DNA of 64,000 bases from the NCBI RefSeq assembly GCF_001700435.1, contig NZ_LYPC01000002.1, forward strand, positions 124,001 to 188,000, written 5' to 3'. Below, piece by piece: positions 30,365 through 39,800 of the stretch; positions within the stretch are counted from its first letter, which is position 1, and every line of letters begins with the position of its first letter. A program made the translations under genes and the position numbers. The DNA comes from Paenibacillus pectinilyticus (GTDB taxonomy: Bacteria > Bacillota > Bacilli > Paenibacillales > NBRC-103111). Under the pieces are notes generated by a model. It had not been told where the DNA came from. It was given only the letters and a program-made list of their open reading frames with translations, and searched no databases.

Positions 30365-31165
30365 CTATGGCTTCGGTGTCGGTTTTGGCGTACTCTTCGG
30401 ATCTGTTTTGGATTCTCCACTCGCAGCAAATGGTGTGTGATATTCAGCTTCGAGCATCGTGATCACACCATTGGTAATATGATTTTCTTGTAAACCAGCA
30501 ACATAGCCTGGTAAATTATCGATTTTATCAGGAAGATAGGCAATAGTCGTGTGAACTTCGAATTGAGAACGGGTGTAGATCTTAATTTTATCTGGATAGG
30601 ATTCGGATGGATCCGGTTTGATTTCAGATACATCGGATAATGCACTTTTGGGAATATCGCTGAGCACTTTGCACAGCGCTGCTTTATTAGGGTCTTGATC
30701 TGACCATCCGGTCAGAATCGGTAAATCAAGCGGGATGGCACTTCCAGGAGGCAGAGGAATGACACCGCCATCAGCAAGTACAGCTTGCTTTTTGCCATCA
30801 GGATCAATCTGAAAAGCTACCTTTGGGTATTCTTCCACCGTGATATGAATCACACCGGGAAAAGACTTGTTCACTTCCGCGCTCTTAATCATGGGAAGCT
30901 TCGCAATTCGCGCCTGAATGGTGGATGAACTTACTGAGAAATAGCGGTCGCCAACAGCGATCAAGCTAGCTTGTCCAATGACTTCCGAGCTTAATAGTTC
31001 GTTTCCCTCTACCTCAATGTGGCTAATACGACTAAGGGATGACTGAAAAAATAAAATGATGAGAACTGTTATAAAAAAAATGAACAAAAAAGCAAGCAGT
31101 TTCCGATTCGTACGCGCACGTGGTTTAGGAACAGGCAGCGCAGGTACTTTGTTATCTTCGGACAA
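30365..31165 (-). CDS. divIB: cell division protein DivIB/FtsQ
   Basis: Bitopic divisome protein that works with FtsL and DivIC. The 266-residue protein has a short basic cytoplasmic N-terminus, one membrane segment (about 22-40), a POTRA domain beginning ISHIEVEGNELLS, and a C-terminal beta domain. The Pro/Thr/Lys-rich tail (KSTPKPTPKP) is low complexity. The start is TTG at 31165 with AGGTGG 8 nt upstream; GTG codons at 31177 and 31174 lack a ribosome-binding site. Confidence 0.9.
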   Translation of the reverse strand: MSEDNKVPALPVPKPRARTNRKLLAFLFIFFITVLIILFFQSSLSRISHIEVEGNELLSSEVIGQASLIAVGDRYFSVSSSTIQARIAKLPMIKSAEVNKSFPGVIHITVEEYPKVAFQIDPDGKKQAVLADGGVIPLPPGSAIPLDLPILTGWSDQDPNKAALCKVLSDIPKSALSDVSEIKPDPSESYPDKIKIYTRSQFEVHTTIAYLPDKIDNLPGYVAGLQENHITNGVITMLEAEYHTPFAASGESKTDPKSTPKPTPKP

Positions 31166-31350
31166 GAGGGGCACCACCTATTGATTGATGACTTTCACAT
31201 AAACGACTACGTCGTCTCCTGAGACGGTTACGTTTAACTTGAAATAAGCTTATTAACGAGTGAATGAAATAATTTCCAATTCCTATGCTTATGAAAACCG
31301 TGAATCCCCTCCTGCTTGCAGGAAGGGATACGCGATTGTCACGTAAAACT

Positions 31351-32619
31351 TTACTCACTAGGAACCGGAGCTTGACGAAGCACGGAGGCTCCTAACCTGA
31401 CTAGCATATGTTCTATTCTATCATAGCCTCTATCAATGTGATGAATTTGCTCAACGATCGTCGTGCCATGCGCAGCTAGACCGGCGATTACCAGAGCAGC
31501 ACCAGCCCGTAAATCCGTTGCCTCAACCGTAGCTCCATAGAGCCTAGGAACCCCACGGATAAAGGCCGAACTCATATCCACACGTATATCCGCTCCCATA
31601 CGAGAGAGTTCATCCACGTGCTTAAATCTACCTTCAAATATCGTTTCTTTCATCACACTTAAGCCATCTGCTAGAGATAAAAGCACCATGACTTGTGACT
31701 GCAGATCCGTTGGGAAAGATGGATGCGGCGAAGTCACAATACGCTCCACTGCCTTGGGTCTTGTCGGGCAGCTTACATGTATTATATCACCGTCCGTGAT
31801 GATTTGAACACCTGCACGCTTAAGCACATGGATCACCGAGGTCAAATGAGCAGGATTCACGCGTTCCAACGTAATATTCCCTTTGGTTGCGGCAGCTGCC
31901 ACTAGAAATGTACCTGCCACAATACGATCAGGAATAATGCGATATGTGCAAGGATTAAGTGTCTGCACGCCACGAATTGTGATGGTATCTGTTCCTGCTC
32001 CGATAATGTCAGCACCCATAGCGTTCAAGAAGTTTTGTAAATCCTGAATCTCGGGTTCACGGGCTGCATTATAAATCGTTGTGGTGCCCTCCGCTTTCAC
32101 TGCGGCCATCATAATGTTCTCGGTCGCACCGACACTTGGAAAGTCCAGGAAGATTTCATTGCCTTGCAGTGCGCTTGCGGTACAAACAATACGATTTGCG
32201 AATTCTTCAATTTCAGCTCCAAGAGATTGCAGCCCTTTCAGGTGCAGATCGATTTTACGTTCACCGATCGCGCAGCCGCCAGGCTGATACATGGTAACAG
32301 TGCCGAATCTGGCAAGTAGTGGACCCATAAGAAAGATGGAAGAACGCATCTGACCCATCAATTCTTCGGGGATGTGGGAGGAATGAACGGTGGTTGTTGT
32401 AATGGTTACCGTGTCTCCTTGCTGCTCGGCTCGACAACCCAGCGTACGCAAAATGCGCAGCATCGTGTCGATATCGAGCAGATTAGGAACATTGTGTAAG
32501 GTATGCGTGCCGCTAGCGAGTAGGCAGGCAGCTAAAATTGGTAATGCGGCGTTTTTCGCGCCGTGTATCTGGATGGCTCCCGTAAGAGGTCTTCCACCTT
32601 CGATAACGAGCTTCTCCAA
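31351..32619 (-). CDS. murA: UDP-N-acetylglucosamine 1-carboxyvinyltransferase
   Basis: First committed step of peptidoglycan precursor synthesis: transfer of enolpyruvate to UDP-GlcNAc. The 422-residue EPSP-like fold has GAKNAALP (20-27) and the catalytic, fosfomycin-sensitive Cys116 in QPGGCAIGERKID. TTG start with GGAGGTGG upstream. It lies between murB and divIB; in B. subtilis murA is not in this cluster. A 185-bp gap to divIB follows, with a hairpin at 31305-31326 (CCTGC/GCAGG core) but no T-run. Confidence 0.97.
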   Translation of the reverse strand: MEKLVIEGGRPLTGAIQIHGAKNAALPILAACLLASGTHTLHNVPNLLDIDTMLRILRTLGCRAEQQGDTVTITTTTVHSSHIPEELMGQMRSSIFLMGPLLARFGTVTMYQPGGCAIGERKIDLHLKGLQSLGAEIEEFANRIVCTASALQGNEIFLDFPSVGATENIMMAAVKAEGTTTIYNAAREPEIQDLQNFLNAMGADIIGAGTDTITIRGVQTLNPCTYRIIPDRIVAGTFLVAAAATKGNITLERVNPAHLTSVIHVLKRAGVQIITDGDIIHVSCPTRPKAVERIVTSPHPSFPTDLQSQVMVLLSLADGLSVMKETIFEGRFKHVDELSRMGADIRVDMSSAFIRGVPRLYGATVEATDLRAGAALVIAGLAAHGTTIVEQIHHIDRGYDRIEHMLVRLGASVLRQAPVPSE

Positions 32620-32634
32620 AATTCCACCTCCGAT

Positions 32635-33540
32635 TTACCTCTCACCCATGACCAGAACCTCAGGTACTAGCTTAATCCCGTACACTTGCTCTACGATCTG
32701 CTGTACTTCGCTAATCAGGGTAAGAACGTCCTCGGCTGTAGCTTCTCCAGTATTAACAATGAAATTGGCGTGAAGCATCGAGATTTCAGCTCCACCGACA
32801 CGTTTGCCTTTCAGGCCTGCTTCTTCGATAAGCTTAGCTGCGAATCCCCCTTCGGGGTTGCGGAATACACTCCCTGCACAAGCTAATTGAAGCGGTTGTG
32901 TGCGAAGACGACGATCTCGGTAAGCCGCCATGGCCCCTGCGATTTCGTTACGGTCTCCAGCCTGTAATTCAAAGACAGCCTCTGTTACAATGCCAGGCAA
33001 CGTATGCAAAATAGAATGCCGATAAGCATATTTCAAATCATCTGCCTGCATGACGACCAATTCCCCTGTATCCAGGATGACTTCAGCCTGCTTGAGTATG
33101 CGTGACACATCGGACCCATGGGCCCCTGCATTCATGTAGACGGCGCCTCCCACAGAACCGGGAATGCCAGAAGCAAACTCCAGTCCAGTTAGACCTTCTC
33201 TGGCCGCGAGTACGGACAATTTAATGAACGAATAGGAACCGCCAGCAACAACCATCGCCCCTTCGAAGCGAAGCGTATCTAACGCCGAACCTAGTTTAAT
33301 GACGACGCCTCGAATTCCTTTATCCCGGATTAGCAAGTTGGAGCCTCGACCGATGATGGTCCAAGGGATGCCACGTTGATAGAGAAACTGGATGGCCTCA
33401 GTAACCTGCTCTTTGGACCCAGGAATAATCAAACAATCAGCCGGACCGCCGATTTTCCAAGTGGTATATGGAGCAAGTCGTTCATTCGTTCTTATCTCGC
33501 CAATATTTGATGCCTGTAAGTCGGCTATTAACTTCTGCAT
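32635..33540 (-). CDS. murB: UDP-N-acetylenolpyruvoylglucosamine reductase
   Basis: FAD enzyme that reduces the enolpyruvyl group to give UDP-MurNAc, directly after MurA. The 301-residue protein has TTWKIGGPAD (FAD domain), GRGSNLLI, GIPGSVGGAVYMNAGAHG, the catalytic Ser in CAGSVFRNP and the C-terminal PEVLVMGE with the catalytic Glu. Type II MurB. GGAGG precedes the ATG. murA follows after 15 nt. Confidence 0.97.
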   Translation of the reverse strand: MQKLIADLQASNIGEIRTNERLAPYTTWKIGGPADCLIIPGSKEQVTEAIQFLYQRGIPWTIIGRGSNLLIRDKGIRGVVIKLGSALDTLRFEGAMVVAGGSYSFIKLSVLAAREGLTGLEFASGIPGSVGGAVYMNAGAHGSDVSRILKQAEVILDTGELVVMQADDLKYAYRHSILHTLPGIVTEAVFELQAGDRNEIAGAMAAYRDRRLRTQPLQLACAGSVFRNPEGGFAAKLIEEAGLKGKRVGGAEISMLHANFIVNTGEATAEDVLTLISEVQQIVEQVYGIKLVPEVLVMGER

Positions 33541-33611
33541 GGGAAAACCTCCTTCACAGAACGTAGGGCAAAATGTAAGGACTAACTGATGGAAGTACCA
33601 AACATTTCATG

Positions 33612-33661
33612 CCTAAGCGCCTTGTCGAAGTTGGCCGGTCTTCGAAGCATGGTGACTTAGG
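33612..33661 (-). other. long inverted repeat between murG and murB
   Basis: Outer arms CCTAAG / CTTAGG and inner arms CGAAG / CTTCG bracket a GC-rich centre in a 205-bp gap of an otherwise tight operon. There is no T-run. The remainder of the gap has no recognisable gene. Confidence 0.45.
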
Positions 33662-33745
33662 AAGCTCTAGGTGTCTGTCACGGTTATAGTGTAGTTTATG
33701 TAAAATCGGATAGAGTGTGACAATCGCCTATACGCTTTAACAAAA

Positions 33746-34816
33746 TCAAAACGAAGCGCTATGCGTTTCAATCAACTTAACAATGGTTGCAACTGCATCT
33801 CTCTCATTGCGCAATTGCATGGCAGCCTTATATGTCTCACGGTTCTTATACAGTGCCTCAACGCGTTCAGCAAGGCCATCTACCGTGAGTTCTTCTTCTT
33901 GAATCACGTCCGCGTAACCCGCATTCTGAAACGAGGCCGCATTCAGAATCTGGTCTCCGCGACTCGCAAGACGGGAAAGCGGGATAAGCAGCATCGGCTT
34001 CTCTAAGCCCAAAAATTCAAAAATAGACGTAGCTCCCGCACGGGAAATAACAAGATCAGTCATTGCCAGCACATCGGGAAGCTCCTCATTTAAATATTCG
34101 AATTGCTTGTAGCCACGCGTCGTAACGTGCTCTTCAGCAACATTGCCTTTGCCGCAAAGGTGCACAATCTGAAATTGTGTCAGCAAACGCCCCAAATTGG
34201 CACGTACTGCCTGATTGAGTACTTGCGAACCCAAACTTCCACCCATGATCAAAATAACGGGTTTCTGTGAATGGAAATCGCATAATTGCAGAGCACGGGA
34301 AGCCTTACCGGCATTCATATTTTCACGGATCGGCAGTCCAGTAAGCACAGACTTACCACCTTTGATATGCGAAAGGGATTCAGGAAACGTTACACAGACT
34401 TTCGTTGCGAAAGGAATTGAAATTTTATTAGCTAAGCCTGGCGTCATATCAGATTCATGAATAATTACAGGAATATTGTTCATTCGACTTCCTAGAACGA
34501 CTGGAACGGAAACGAACCCGCCTTTCGAAAAGACAATGGCGGGCTTCAAACGTTTAAGTAATCGGTAAGATTCATAAACACCTTTCATGACTCTGAACGG
34601 ATCTTTTATATTTTTGACATCAAAATAACGACGCAGTTTCCCTGATGAGATTGGGTAGAAAGGAACCCCTTCTCTTTCGATAATGTCTTTTTCAATGCCC
34701 GTAGCCGAACCTATGTATTTGATTTCCCAACCCATCTGCTTCAGCTTATGCATCAGCGCCAGATTAGGCGTAACGTGGCCTGCAGAGCCACCTCCGGTAA
34801 AAACGATCGTTTTCAT
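33746..34816 (-). CDS. murG: lipid II synthase MurG (undecaprenyl-PP-MurNAc-pentapeptide GlcNAc transferase)
   Basis: GT-B glycosyltransferase at the inner membrane face that converts lipid I to lipid II. The 356-residue protein begins MKTIVFTGGGSAGHVTPNLA (glycine-rich loop), with HESDMTPGLANK and a C-terminal nucleotide-sugar domain with SRAGATSIFE. The ATG at 34816 is preferred over 34861 because AGGTGA lies 7 nt upstream and the N-terminus matches the family. Seven bases separate it from spoVE. Confidence 0.97.
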   Translation of the reverse strand: MKTIVFTGGGSAGHVTPNLALMHKLKQMGWEIKYIGSATGIEKDIIEREGVPFYPISSGKLRRYFDVKNIKDPFRVMKGVYESYRLLKRLKPAIVFSKGGFVSVPVVLGSRMNNIPVIIHESDMTPGLANKISIPFATKVCVTFPESLSHIKGGKSVLTGLPIRENMNAGKASRALQLCDFHSQKPVILIMGGSLGSQVLNQAVRANLGRLLTQFQIVHLCGKGNVAEEHVTTRGYKQFEYLNEELPDVLAMTDLVISRAGATSIFEFLGLEKPMLLIPLSRLASRGDQILNAASFQNAGYADVIQEEELTVDGLAERVEALYKNRETYKAAMQLRNERDAVATIVKLIETHSASF

Positions 34817-34823
34817 TCCCCTG

Positions 34824-35921
34824 TCACCTCGAATAGCGGGATATATTAAGCAGGATGCCAACAGATGTCAGCATGAGCGTCAACGAGGAGCCCCCTGCAC
34901 TTATGAATGGCAGCGTAATACCAGTTACCGGGAACATCCCAATAACAACGCCAATATTAATAATAACTTGAACCGCAATCATGCCGATAATGCCGACTGC
35001 AATTAAACTAGCAAACGTATCTGGTGCCGTAATCGCTGCGCGCATACCTCGCCATACTAGAATCGTGAACAACAGCAGTACCAACGTGCCGCCAATAAAG
35101 CCAAGTTCTTCAGCGATAATGGAAAAAATAAAATCCGTCTGCGGCTCTGGTAAGTAGCTGTACTTTTGCCGACTCATGCCTAAACCAAGTCCTACTAGCC
35201 CGCCAGGACCAATAGCATAGAGAGATTGAATAGATTGATAACCTGCGCCCAGTGGATCCTGCCACGGATCTAGAAATGCGGTAATCCGCTGCAAACGATA
35301 AGGTGCAGCAATAACCAGACCCACAAAACCAGCAATCCCTATCATACCTAGATATGACAGATGAAGCAATCTCGCACCGGATGTGTAGATAATTAATAGC
35401 GAAGCGCCAACAAGGACGACACCCGTTCCTAAGTCCGGTTGCAGCATGATGAGGCCGAAGGCCAATCCCATAATCCCCAGCGGCGGTAATAAACCTTTGG
35501 TAAAAAAGGTGATCTTCGATTGATTTTCAGATAGCAGCTTCGCAAGAAAGAGAATCATCCCAATCTTCATAAACTCAGAGGGTTGAATCCCAAAAGCGCC
35601 GATCCCTAACCAGCTTCGAGCACCGCCGCGAACGACGCCAATCCCTGGGATCAACACGATGACGAGCATCCCGAAACAGACGAAGAGCGCAATTTTGCCA
35701 AACCGTTTCCATACCAAATAGTCGACGTTCATCGTGAAAAACATCGCGATCACACCAAGCACCGCGAAAATCAGCTGTCTTTTCAAATAATAGAACGAGT
35801 CGCCAAATTCCCGAAATGCAAGAACACTACTAGCGCTGTAGACCATAATAACGCCGATTGTCAAAAGCAGCAAGGTCGGAATAATAATCCAAATGTCAGG
35901 AGCGGAGCGTGCTTTACCCAT
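34824..35921 (-). CDS. spoVE: SEDS-family peptidoglycan polymerase SpoVE (FtsW/RodA-like)
   Basis: Membrane lipid II polymerase. The 365-residue protein has about ten hydrophobic segments and SEDS motifs GGARSWLGIGAFGIQPSEF, QPDLGT and PEPQTDFIFSIIAEELGF. The location between murD and murG is that of spoVE in B. subtilis, where it serves cortex synthesis with SpoVD; sequence alone does not exclude a vegetative FtsW role. The ATG at 35921 has GAGG 8 nt upstream; the frame extends to 35930. Confidence 0.9.
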   Translation of the reverse strand: MGKARSAPDIWIIIPTLLLLTIGVIMVYSASSVLAFREFGDSFYYLKRQLIFAVLGVIAMFFTMNVDYLVWKRFGKIALFVCFGMLVIVLIPGIGVVRGGARSWLGIGAFGIQPSEFMKIGMILFLAKLLSENQSKITFFTKGLLPPLGIMGLAFGLIMLQPDLGTGVVLVGASLLIIYTSGARLLHLSYLGMIGIAGFVGLVIAAPYRLQRITAFLDPWQDPLGAGYQSIQSLYAIGPGGLVGLGLGMSRQKYSYLPEPQTDFIFSIIAEELGFIGGTLVLLLFTILVWRGMRAAITAPDTFASLIAVGIIGMIAVQVIINIGVVIGMFPVTGITLPFISAGGSSLTLMLTSVGILLNISRYSR

Positions 35922-36020
35922 TACAGACACCTCTTTGTCAGTTGTGGGCTTCCATCTAATGACAATTGAATTGACACTAGTCCGTCAATCTGCACGTCCA
36001 TTAAAGTGGATAAGCCCTAC

Positions 36021-37415
36021 TTAAAGGTTATGCACGGACTCCTTAAACATGCGTCCCCTGTCCTCATAGGATGGAAACATATCCCAACTTGCACAAGCAG
36101 GTGACAGAAGGACAACATCCCCCTGTTCACTCATCTCCCAGGCAAGCTGCACGGCTTGTGAAACCGCGTCCGCTGCATCCTTAGCAGTATCGACGGTTTG
36201 AACCTTGCTAATCCCTGCCAATTGGGCAATATGCTTAATTTTCTCTTTGGTTTGACCTAAAGTTACAACGCCTTTGATGCGCTCCTTGAACGTAGGCAGC
36301 AGTTCCATGTAATCTGATCCTCGATCTAGGCCCCCTGCGATCAGTACAACGGGTTGGTTGAACGCCTCGATGGATTTCACAGATGCGGCTGAATTCGTGG
36401 CTTTGGAGTTATTATAAAACGTAACACCATCAAGCACTCTCACAAGCTCCAAACGGTGCTCTACGCCTTGGAAGCTTCTCAACACACTAGCGATCGTCGC
36501 TATGTCCACACCTGCCGTAATCGCCGCAGCAGCTGCTGCTAGCGCGTTCTCAACGTTGAAACTAGCCGGCATGCCCATTTCAGCCGCAGGAAGTATGGAT
36601 TGAATATGACCCTTACCATCTGCATAGACCATTACGTCCGAATCAACATCCAGATACACACCATATTCGAGCTTTTCTTTCATGGAAAAATGAAACTGTT
36701 TCGCCTTAAGACTTGGAATTAGACGCTGACACACTTCTTTATCCCAGTTCAAAATAGCCGTATCGGCTTCGGTTTGATTCTCAAATAATTTGGCTTTCGA
36801 AGCGATATAGTCATCCATAGAACCATGGTAATCCAGATGTGTTTCGTAAACATTGAGAAGCAGCCCAATCGTAGGACGGAACGCCGTTGTTCCTTTTAAC
36901 TGAAATGAGCTTAACTCTACAACCATCCAATTCTCCGATGTCACTTCTGGTGCTGCTTCCGTCAAGGCACGACCAATATTGCCTGCGACGACAGGCTTCA
37001 ATCCAGCTTCCTCTAGCATCAAACCGATTAACGTAGTCGTTGTCGTTTTTCCATTCGATCCCGTTATCCCGATGATCGGCGCTTCACAGAATTGGTAAGC
37101 AACTTCAACTTCGGTCACTACCTCAATTCCCAGTTGCTCCGCTTTACGGATCGGTTCAACGGAGTAAGGAATGCCTGGGTTTTTAACGACTAGCGAAATC
37201 CCCTCATGAACAAGAGACTCCGGATGATAGCCACAAATAACAGAAATACCCAGAGCCGTAAGTTCGTCGGCTTCAGGGCACGCACTTCGTTCCTTTTTGT
37301 CGTTAACAGTGACGATGGCTCCATGTTGATGAAAAAGCTTAGCTGCAGCGACACCGCTGCGAGCCAAGCCGAGTACAACCACTTCAAGTCCACGATAATC
37401 CCGCGGATGCTTCAT
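36021..37415 (-). CDS. murD: UDP-N-acetylmuramoyl-L-alanine--D-glutamate ligase
   Basis: Adds D-glutamate to UDP-MurNAc-L-Ala. The 464-residue Mur ligase has the ATP loop GITGSNGKTTTT, NVYETHLDYHGS and the C-terminal NNSKATN and SPACASWDMF motifs. GAGGTG lies 9 nt before the ATG. It starts 3 nt after the mraY stop. Confidence 0.97.
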   Translation of the reverse strand: MKHPRDYRGLEVVVLGLARSGVAAAKLFHQHGAIVTVNDKKERSACPEADELTALGISVICGYHPESLVHEGISLVVKNPGIPYSVEPIRKAEQLGIEVVTEVEVAYQFCEAPIIGITGSNGKTTTTTLIGLMLEEAGLKPVVAGNIGRALTEAAPEVTSENWMVVELSSFQLKGTTAFRPTIGLLLNVYETHLDYHGSMDDYIASKAKLFENQTEADTAILNWDKEVCQRLIPSLKAKQFHFSMKEKLEYGVYLDVDSDVMVYADGKGHIQSILPAAEMGMPASFNVENALAAAAAAITAGVDIATIASVLRSFQGVEHRLELVRVLDGVTFYNNSKATNSAASVKSIEAFNQPVVLIAGGLDRGSDYMELLPTFKERIKGVVTLGQTKEKIKHIAQLAGISKVQTVDTAKDAADAVSQAVQLAWEMSEQGDVVLLSPACASWDMFPSYEDRGRMFKESVHNL

Positions 37416-37418
37416 ATT

Positions 37419-38378
37419 CTACAACACCTCATTCATATATAATCCGAGTATCGCAAGTACCAGACCCACGACCCAGAATGTAATTACAACACGCCATTCA
37501 GACCATCCAACCAATTCGAAATGGTGATGGATTGGACTCATTTTGAACACGCGCTTCTTCCTCGTTTTGAAAGATACGACTTGGATCACGACAGATAAAA
37601 TTTCAATTAAGAAAACTCCGCCAATAATAGCAAGCAATAGCTCTGCTTTGGTTAAGATCGCTACAGCGACTAGTCCCCCACCAATTCCCAAGGAACCCGT
37701 ATCCCCCATGAAGACTTTAGCAGGATGCGCATTAAAGACAAGAAATCCGAGTACCGCACCTACCATGGCCGCTGAGAATATCGCCGCTTCTGGCTGCGTA
37801 TTATTCATGGCAATGATCGTATAAGCACCGAAAGCAATTGCACTTGTCCCTGCTAACAAGCCATCTAAGCCGTCTGTAAAGTTAACGGCATTCGAAGCGC
37901 CTAGCATTAGAATCGCCATAAGTGGGAAATACAGCCACCCTGCATCGAAGTGGAAGGAAACAAAGGGCACATAAAGCTCAGTGTTATGCCCTTGCGTAAC
38001 GAGCAAAACACAAACAACCGCCGAAATCAGCAATTGACCGAAAAGCTTTTGCTTAGCTGTTAAGCCTAGCGAACGTTTAAAAATAATTTTAATATAATCA
38101 TCCAGGAATCCAACAAGTCCATAACCTAATGAGGCCAATAGAAGAATGAGTAAATCTGTATTTTTATCTGCAAAACGAAGGGTAGCCAACGAGAGGGCAA
38201 GTAAAATAATGACGCCGCCCATCGTTGGGGTGCCTTGTTTTTTGAGATGGCCTTGCGGGCCATCCTCCCGAATTTGTTGACCGAATTTCATGCGCCTTAG
38301 AATAGGTATACATAGCGGCCCCATGATTAGCGCAAGCACGAAAGCCACACCCATTGTTAATAAAACTGTGTTTTCCAC
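37419..38378 (-). CDS. mraY: phospho-N-acetylmuramoyl-pentapeptide transferase
   Basis: Integral membrane enzyme that makes lipid I from UDP-MurNAc-pentapeptide and undecaprenyl phosphate. The 319-residue protein has about ten membrane segments, the GTPTMGG loop, the Asp-rich FLDDYIK segment, NAVNFTDGLDGLLAG and MGDTGSLGIGG, and a histidine loop MSPIHHHFE. GTG start with GGGGGAA upstream. Confidence 0.97.
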   Translation of the reverse strand: MENTVLLTMGVAFVLALIMGPLCIPILRRMKFGQQIREDGPQGHLKKQGTPTMGGVIILLALSLATLRFADKNTDLLILLLASLGYGLVGFLDDYIKIIFKRSLGLTAKQKLFGQLLISAVVCVLLVTQGHNTELYVPFVSFHFDAGWLYFPLMAILMLGASNAVNFTDGLDGLLAGTSAIAFGAYTIIAMNNTQPEAAIFSAAMVGAVLGFLVFNAHPAKVFMGDTGSLGIGGGLVAVAILTKAELLLAIIGGVFLIEILSVVIQVVSFKTRKKRVFKMSPIHHHFELVGWSEWRVVITFWVVGLVLAILGLYMNEVL

Positions 38379-38417
38379 GTTGGTTCCCCCTGCTAAATGA
38401 TCTTGCCTTTACGCCGA

Positions 38418-39800
38418 TCAGGCGAGTAAGCTTTGTACTACCTGCTCGAGCCGCATGCCGCGCGAGCCCTTCACGAGCACGAGATCCTCGGCTCGTGCCA
38501 TTGCAGCGAGCTCCTCCGCGAGCTGCGCCTTGTCCTCGTAGGCGCGCACCTGCGCCTCCGGGAAGTGCGGAGCCGCTTCATCCGCGATGAAGCGGCCGAG
38601 CCGACCGAACGTGAAGACGTAGTCTACACGTTCCGGCGACAGCATCGCGCCTATGCCGCGATGGAACTGCTCTTCGTGCTCGCCAAGCTCCAGCATGTCG
38701 CCGAGCACGAGGAACTTCCGACCGAAGCCGCTCAGCTGCTCGGTCAAGGCGATCGCCGCCCGCATAGAGGCGGGACTGGCGTTATACGCATCGTTAAGCA
38801 CGGTCAGCCCAGAGGCTGCCGTGAGCTTCTCGATGCGCATGCTCGTCATCTGCAGCGAGCGCAGCCCCGCTGCAATGGCTTCTGGTGAGGCGCCGAAGGC
38901 CTCCCCGATGCTGATGGCCGCAAGCGCATTAATGACGTTATGCGTGCCGAGCAAGGGAATGAACAATTCCGGATAATCCGTAGAATTGATGGTGAAGTAC
39001 GCCCCGTCCGCATCCATTCGGATGCCGGTCGGATAGCGATCATTGCTTTCGGCATGGCCGAAGCGAATCCGACGCAACCCTGCCGGCAGCGCCAGCTCGC
39101 CGAGCGCTTGTTCAATTAACGGCTCATCGCCGTTATAGATGATCAAGCTGTCACTAGGCATCCCCGTGACAATCTCAGCCTTCGCACGGGCGATTTCATC
39201 CCGTGAACCCAGCTGCAGCAGATGCGATTCGCCGATCATCGTGATGATCGCGGCTTCTGGTTCTGCAATTTCGGATAAGAGCGCAATCTCGCCGCGTCCG
39301 CTCATGCCCATTTCAACAACAGCAAATTGTGTTGTTTCTTCTAATTGGAGCAGCGTAAGCGGTAAGCCAATATGATTATTCAAGTTTCCTTTTGTTTTAT
39401 GAACCTCGAATGTACTGCCTAGGACGGAAGCTACCAGATCTTTGGTCGTGGTTTTGCCATTACTTCCTGTAATGCCAATGATGCGAACAGGAAGCTCTTT
39501 GCGATAGGCTTTGGCCAAACGCTGTAAAGCTGCAAGTGTATCCGCCACAAGGATATACGGAATGCCCTCTGGCGCTGCCCCATGATCATTTTGCCAGAGA
39601 ATCGCTGCTGCCCCTTTATGATAAGCATCTTCTGCATATGCATGACCATCGAAGTTCTCTCCGATAAGCGGGATGAACAAACTGCCAGCTTGAATAGATC
39701 GTGTATCAGTGGAAACACCATGTATGGATATGTCATTAGAAGTGCCAGAAACCTCACTCCCCAACATCGTTGCTATATGAACAATTGTACGCTGAATCAC
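38418..39800 (-). CDS. murF: UDP-N-acetylmuramoyl-tripeptide--D-alanyl-D-alanine ligase
   Basis: Adds D-Ala-D-Ala to the UDP-MurNAc-tripeptide. The 460-residue Mur ligase has GITGSNGKTTTKDL, VVEMGMSGRGEI, the LNDAYNASP motif and a C-terminal domain with FVLGDMLELGEHE. The GTG start overlaps the murE stop as GTGA. Base composition is uneven: the part coding for the C-terminal half (about 38430-39120) is far richer in G+C than the rest of the gene and its neighbours. The reading frame is intact across the change. Confidence 0.97.
   Translation of the reverse strand: MIQRTIVHIATMLGSEVSGTSNDISIHGVSTDTRSIQAGSLFIPLIGENFDGHAYAEDAYHKGAAAILWQNDHGAAPEGIPYILVADTLAALQRLAKAYRKELPVRIIGITGSNGKTTTKDLVASVLGSTFEVHKTKGNLNNHIGLPLTLLQLEETTQFAVVEMGMSGRGEIALLSEIAEPEAAIITMIGESHLLQLGSRDEIARAKAEIVTGMPSDSLIIYNGDEPLIEQALGELALPAGLRRIRFGHAESNDRYPTGIRMDADGAYFTINSTDYPELFIPLLGTHNVINALAAISIGEAFGASPEAIAAGLRSLQMTSMRIEKLTAASGLTVLNDAYNASPASMRAAIALTEQLSGFGRKFLVLGDMLELGEHEEQFHRGIGAMLSPERVDYVFTFGRLGRFIADEAAPHFPEAQVRAYEDKAQLAEELAAMARAEDLVLVKGSRGMRLEQVVQSLLA

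Noticed and set aside
31152..31358. 68-codon open frame spanning the murA-divIB gap
   Set aside because: It overlaps both neighbours, has a GTG start without a ribosome-binding site and an Arg-rich, non-natural composition.
38354..38976. Long plus-strand open frames opposite murF
   Set aside because: They result from the high GC content of the murF 3' half, which suppresses stop codons; murF itself is a clear family member.
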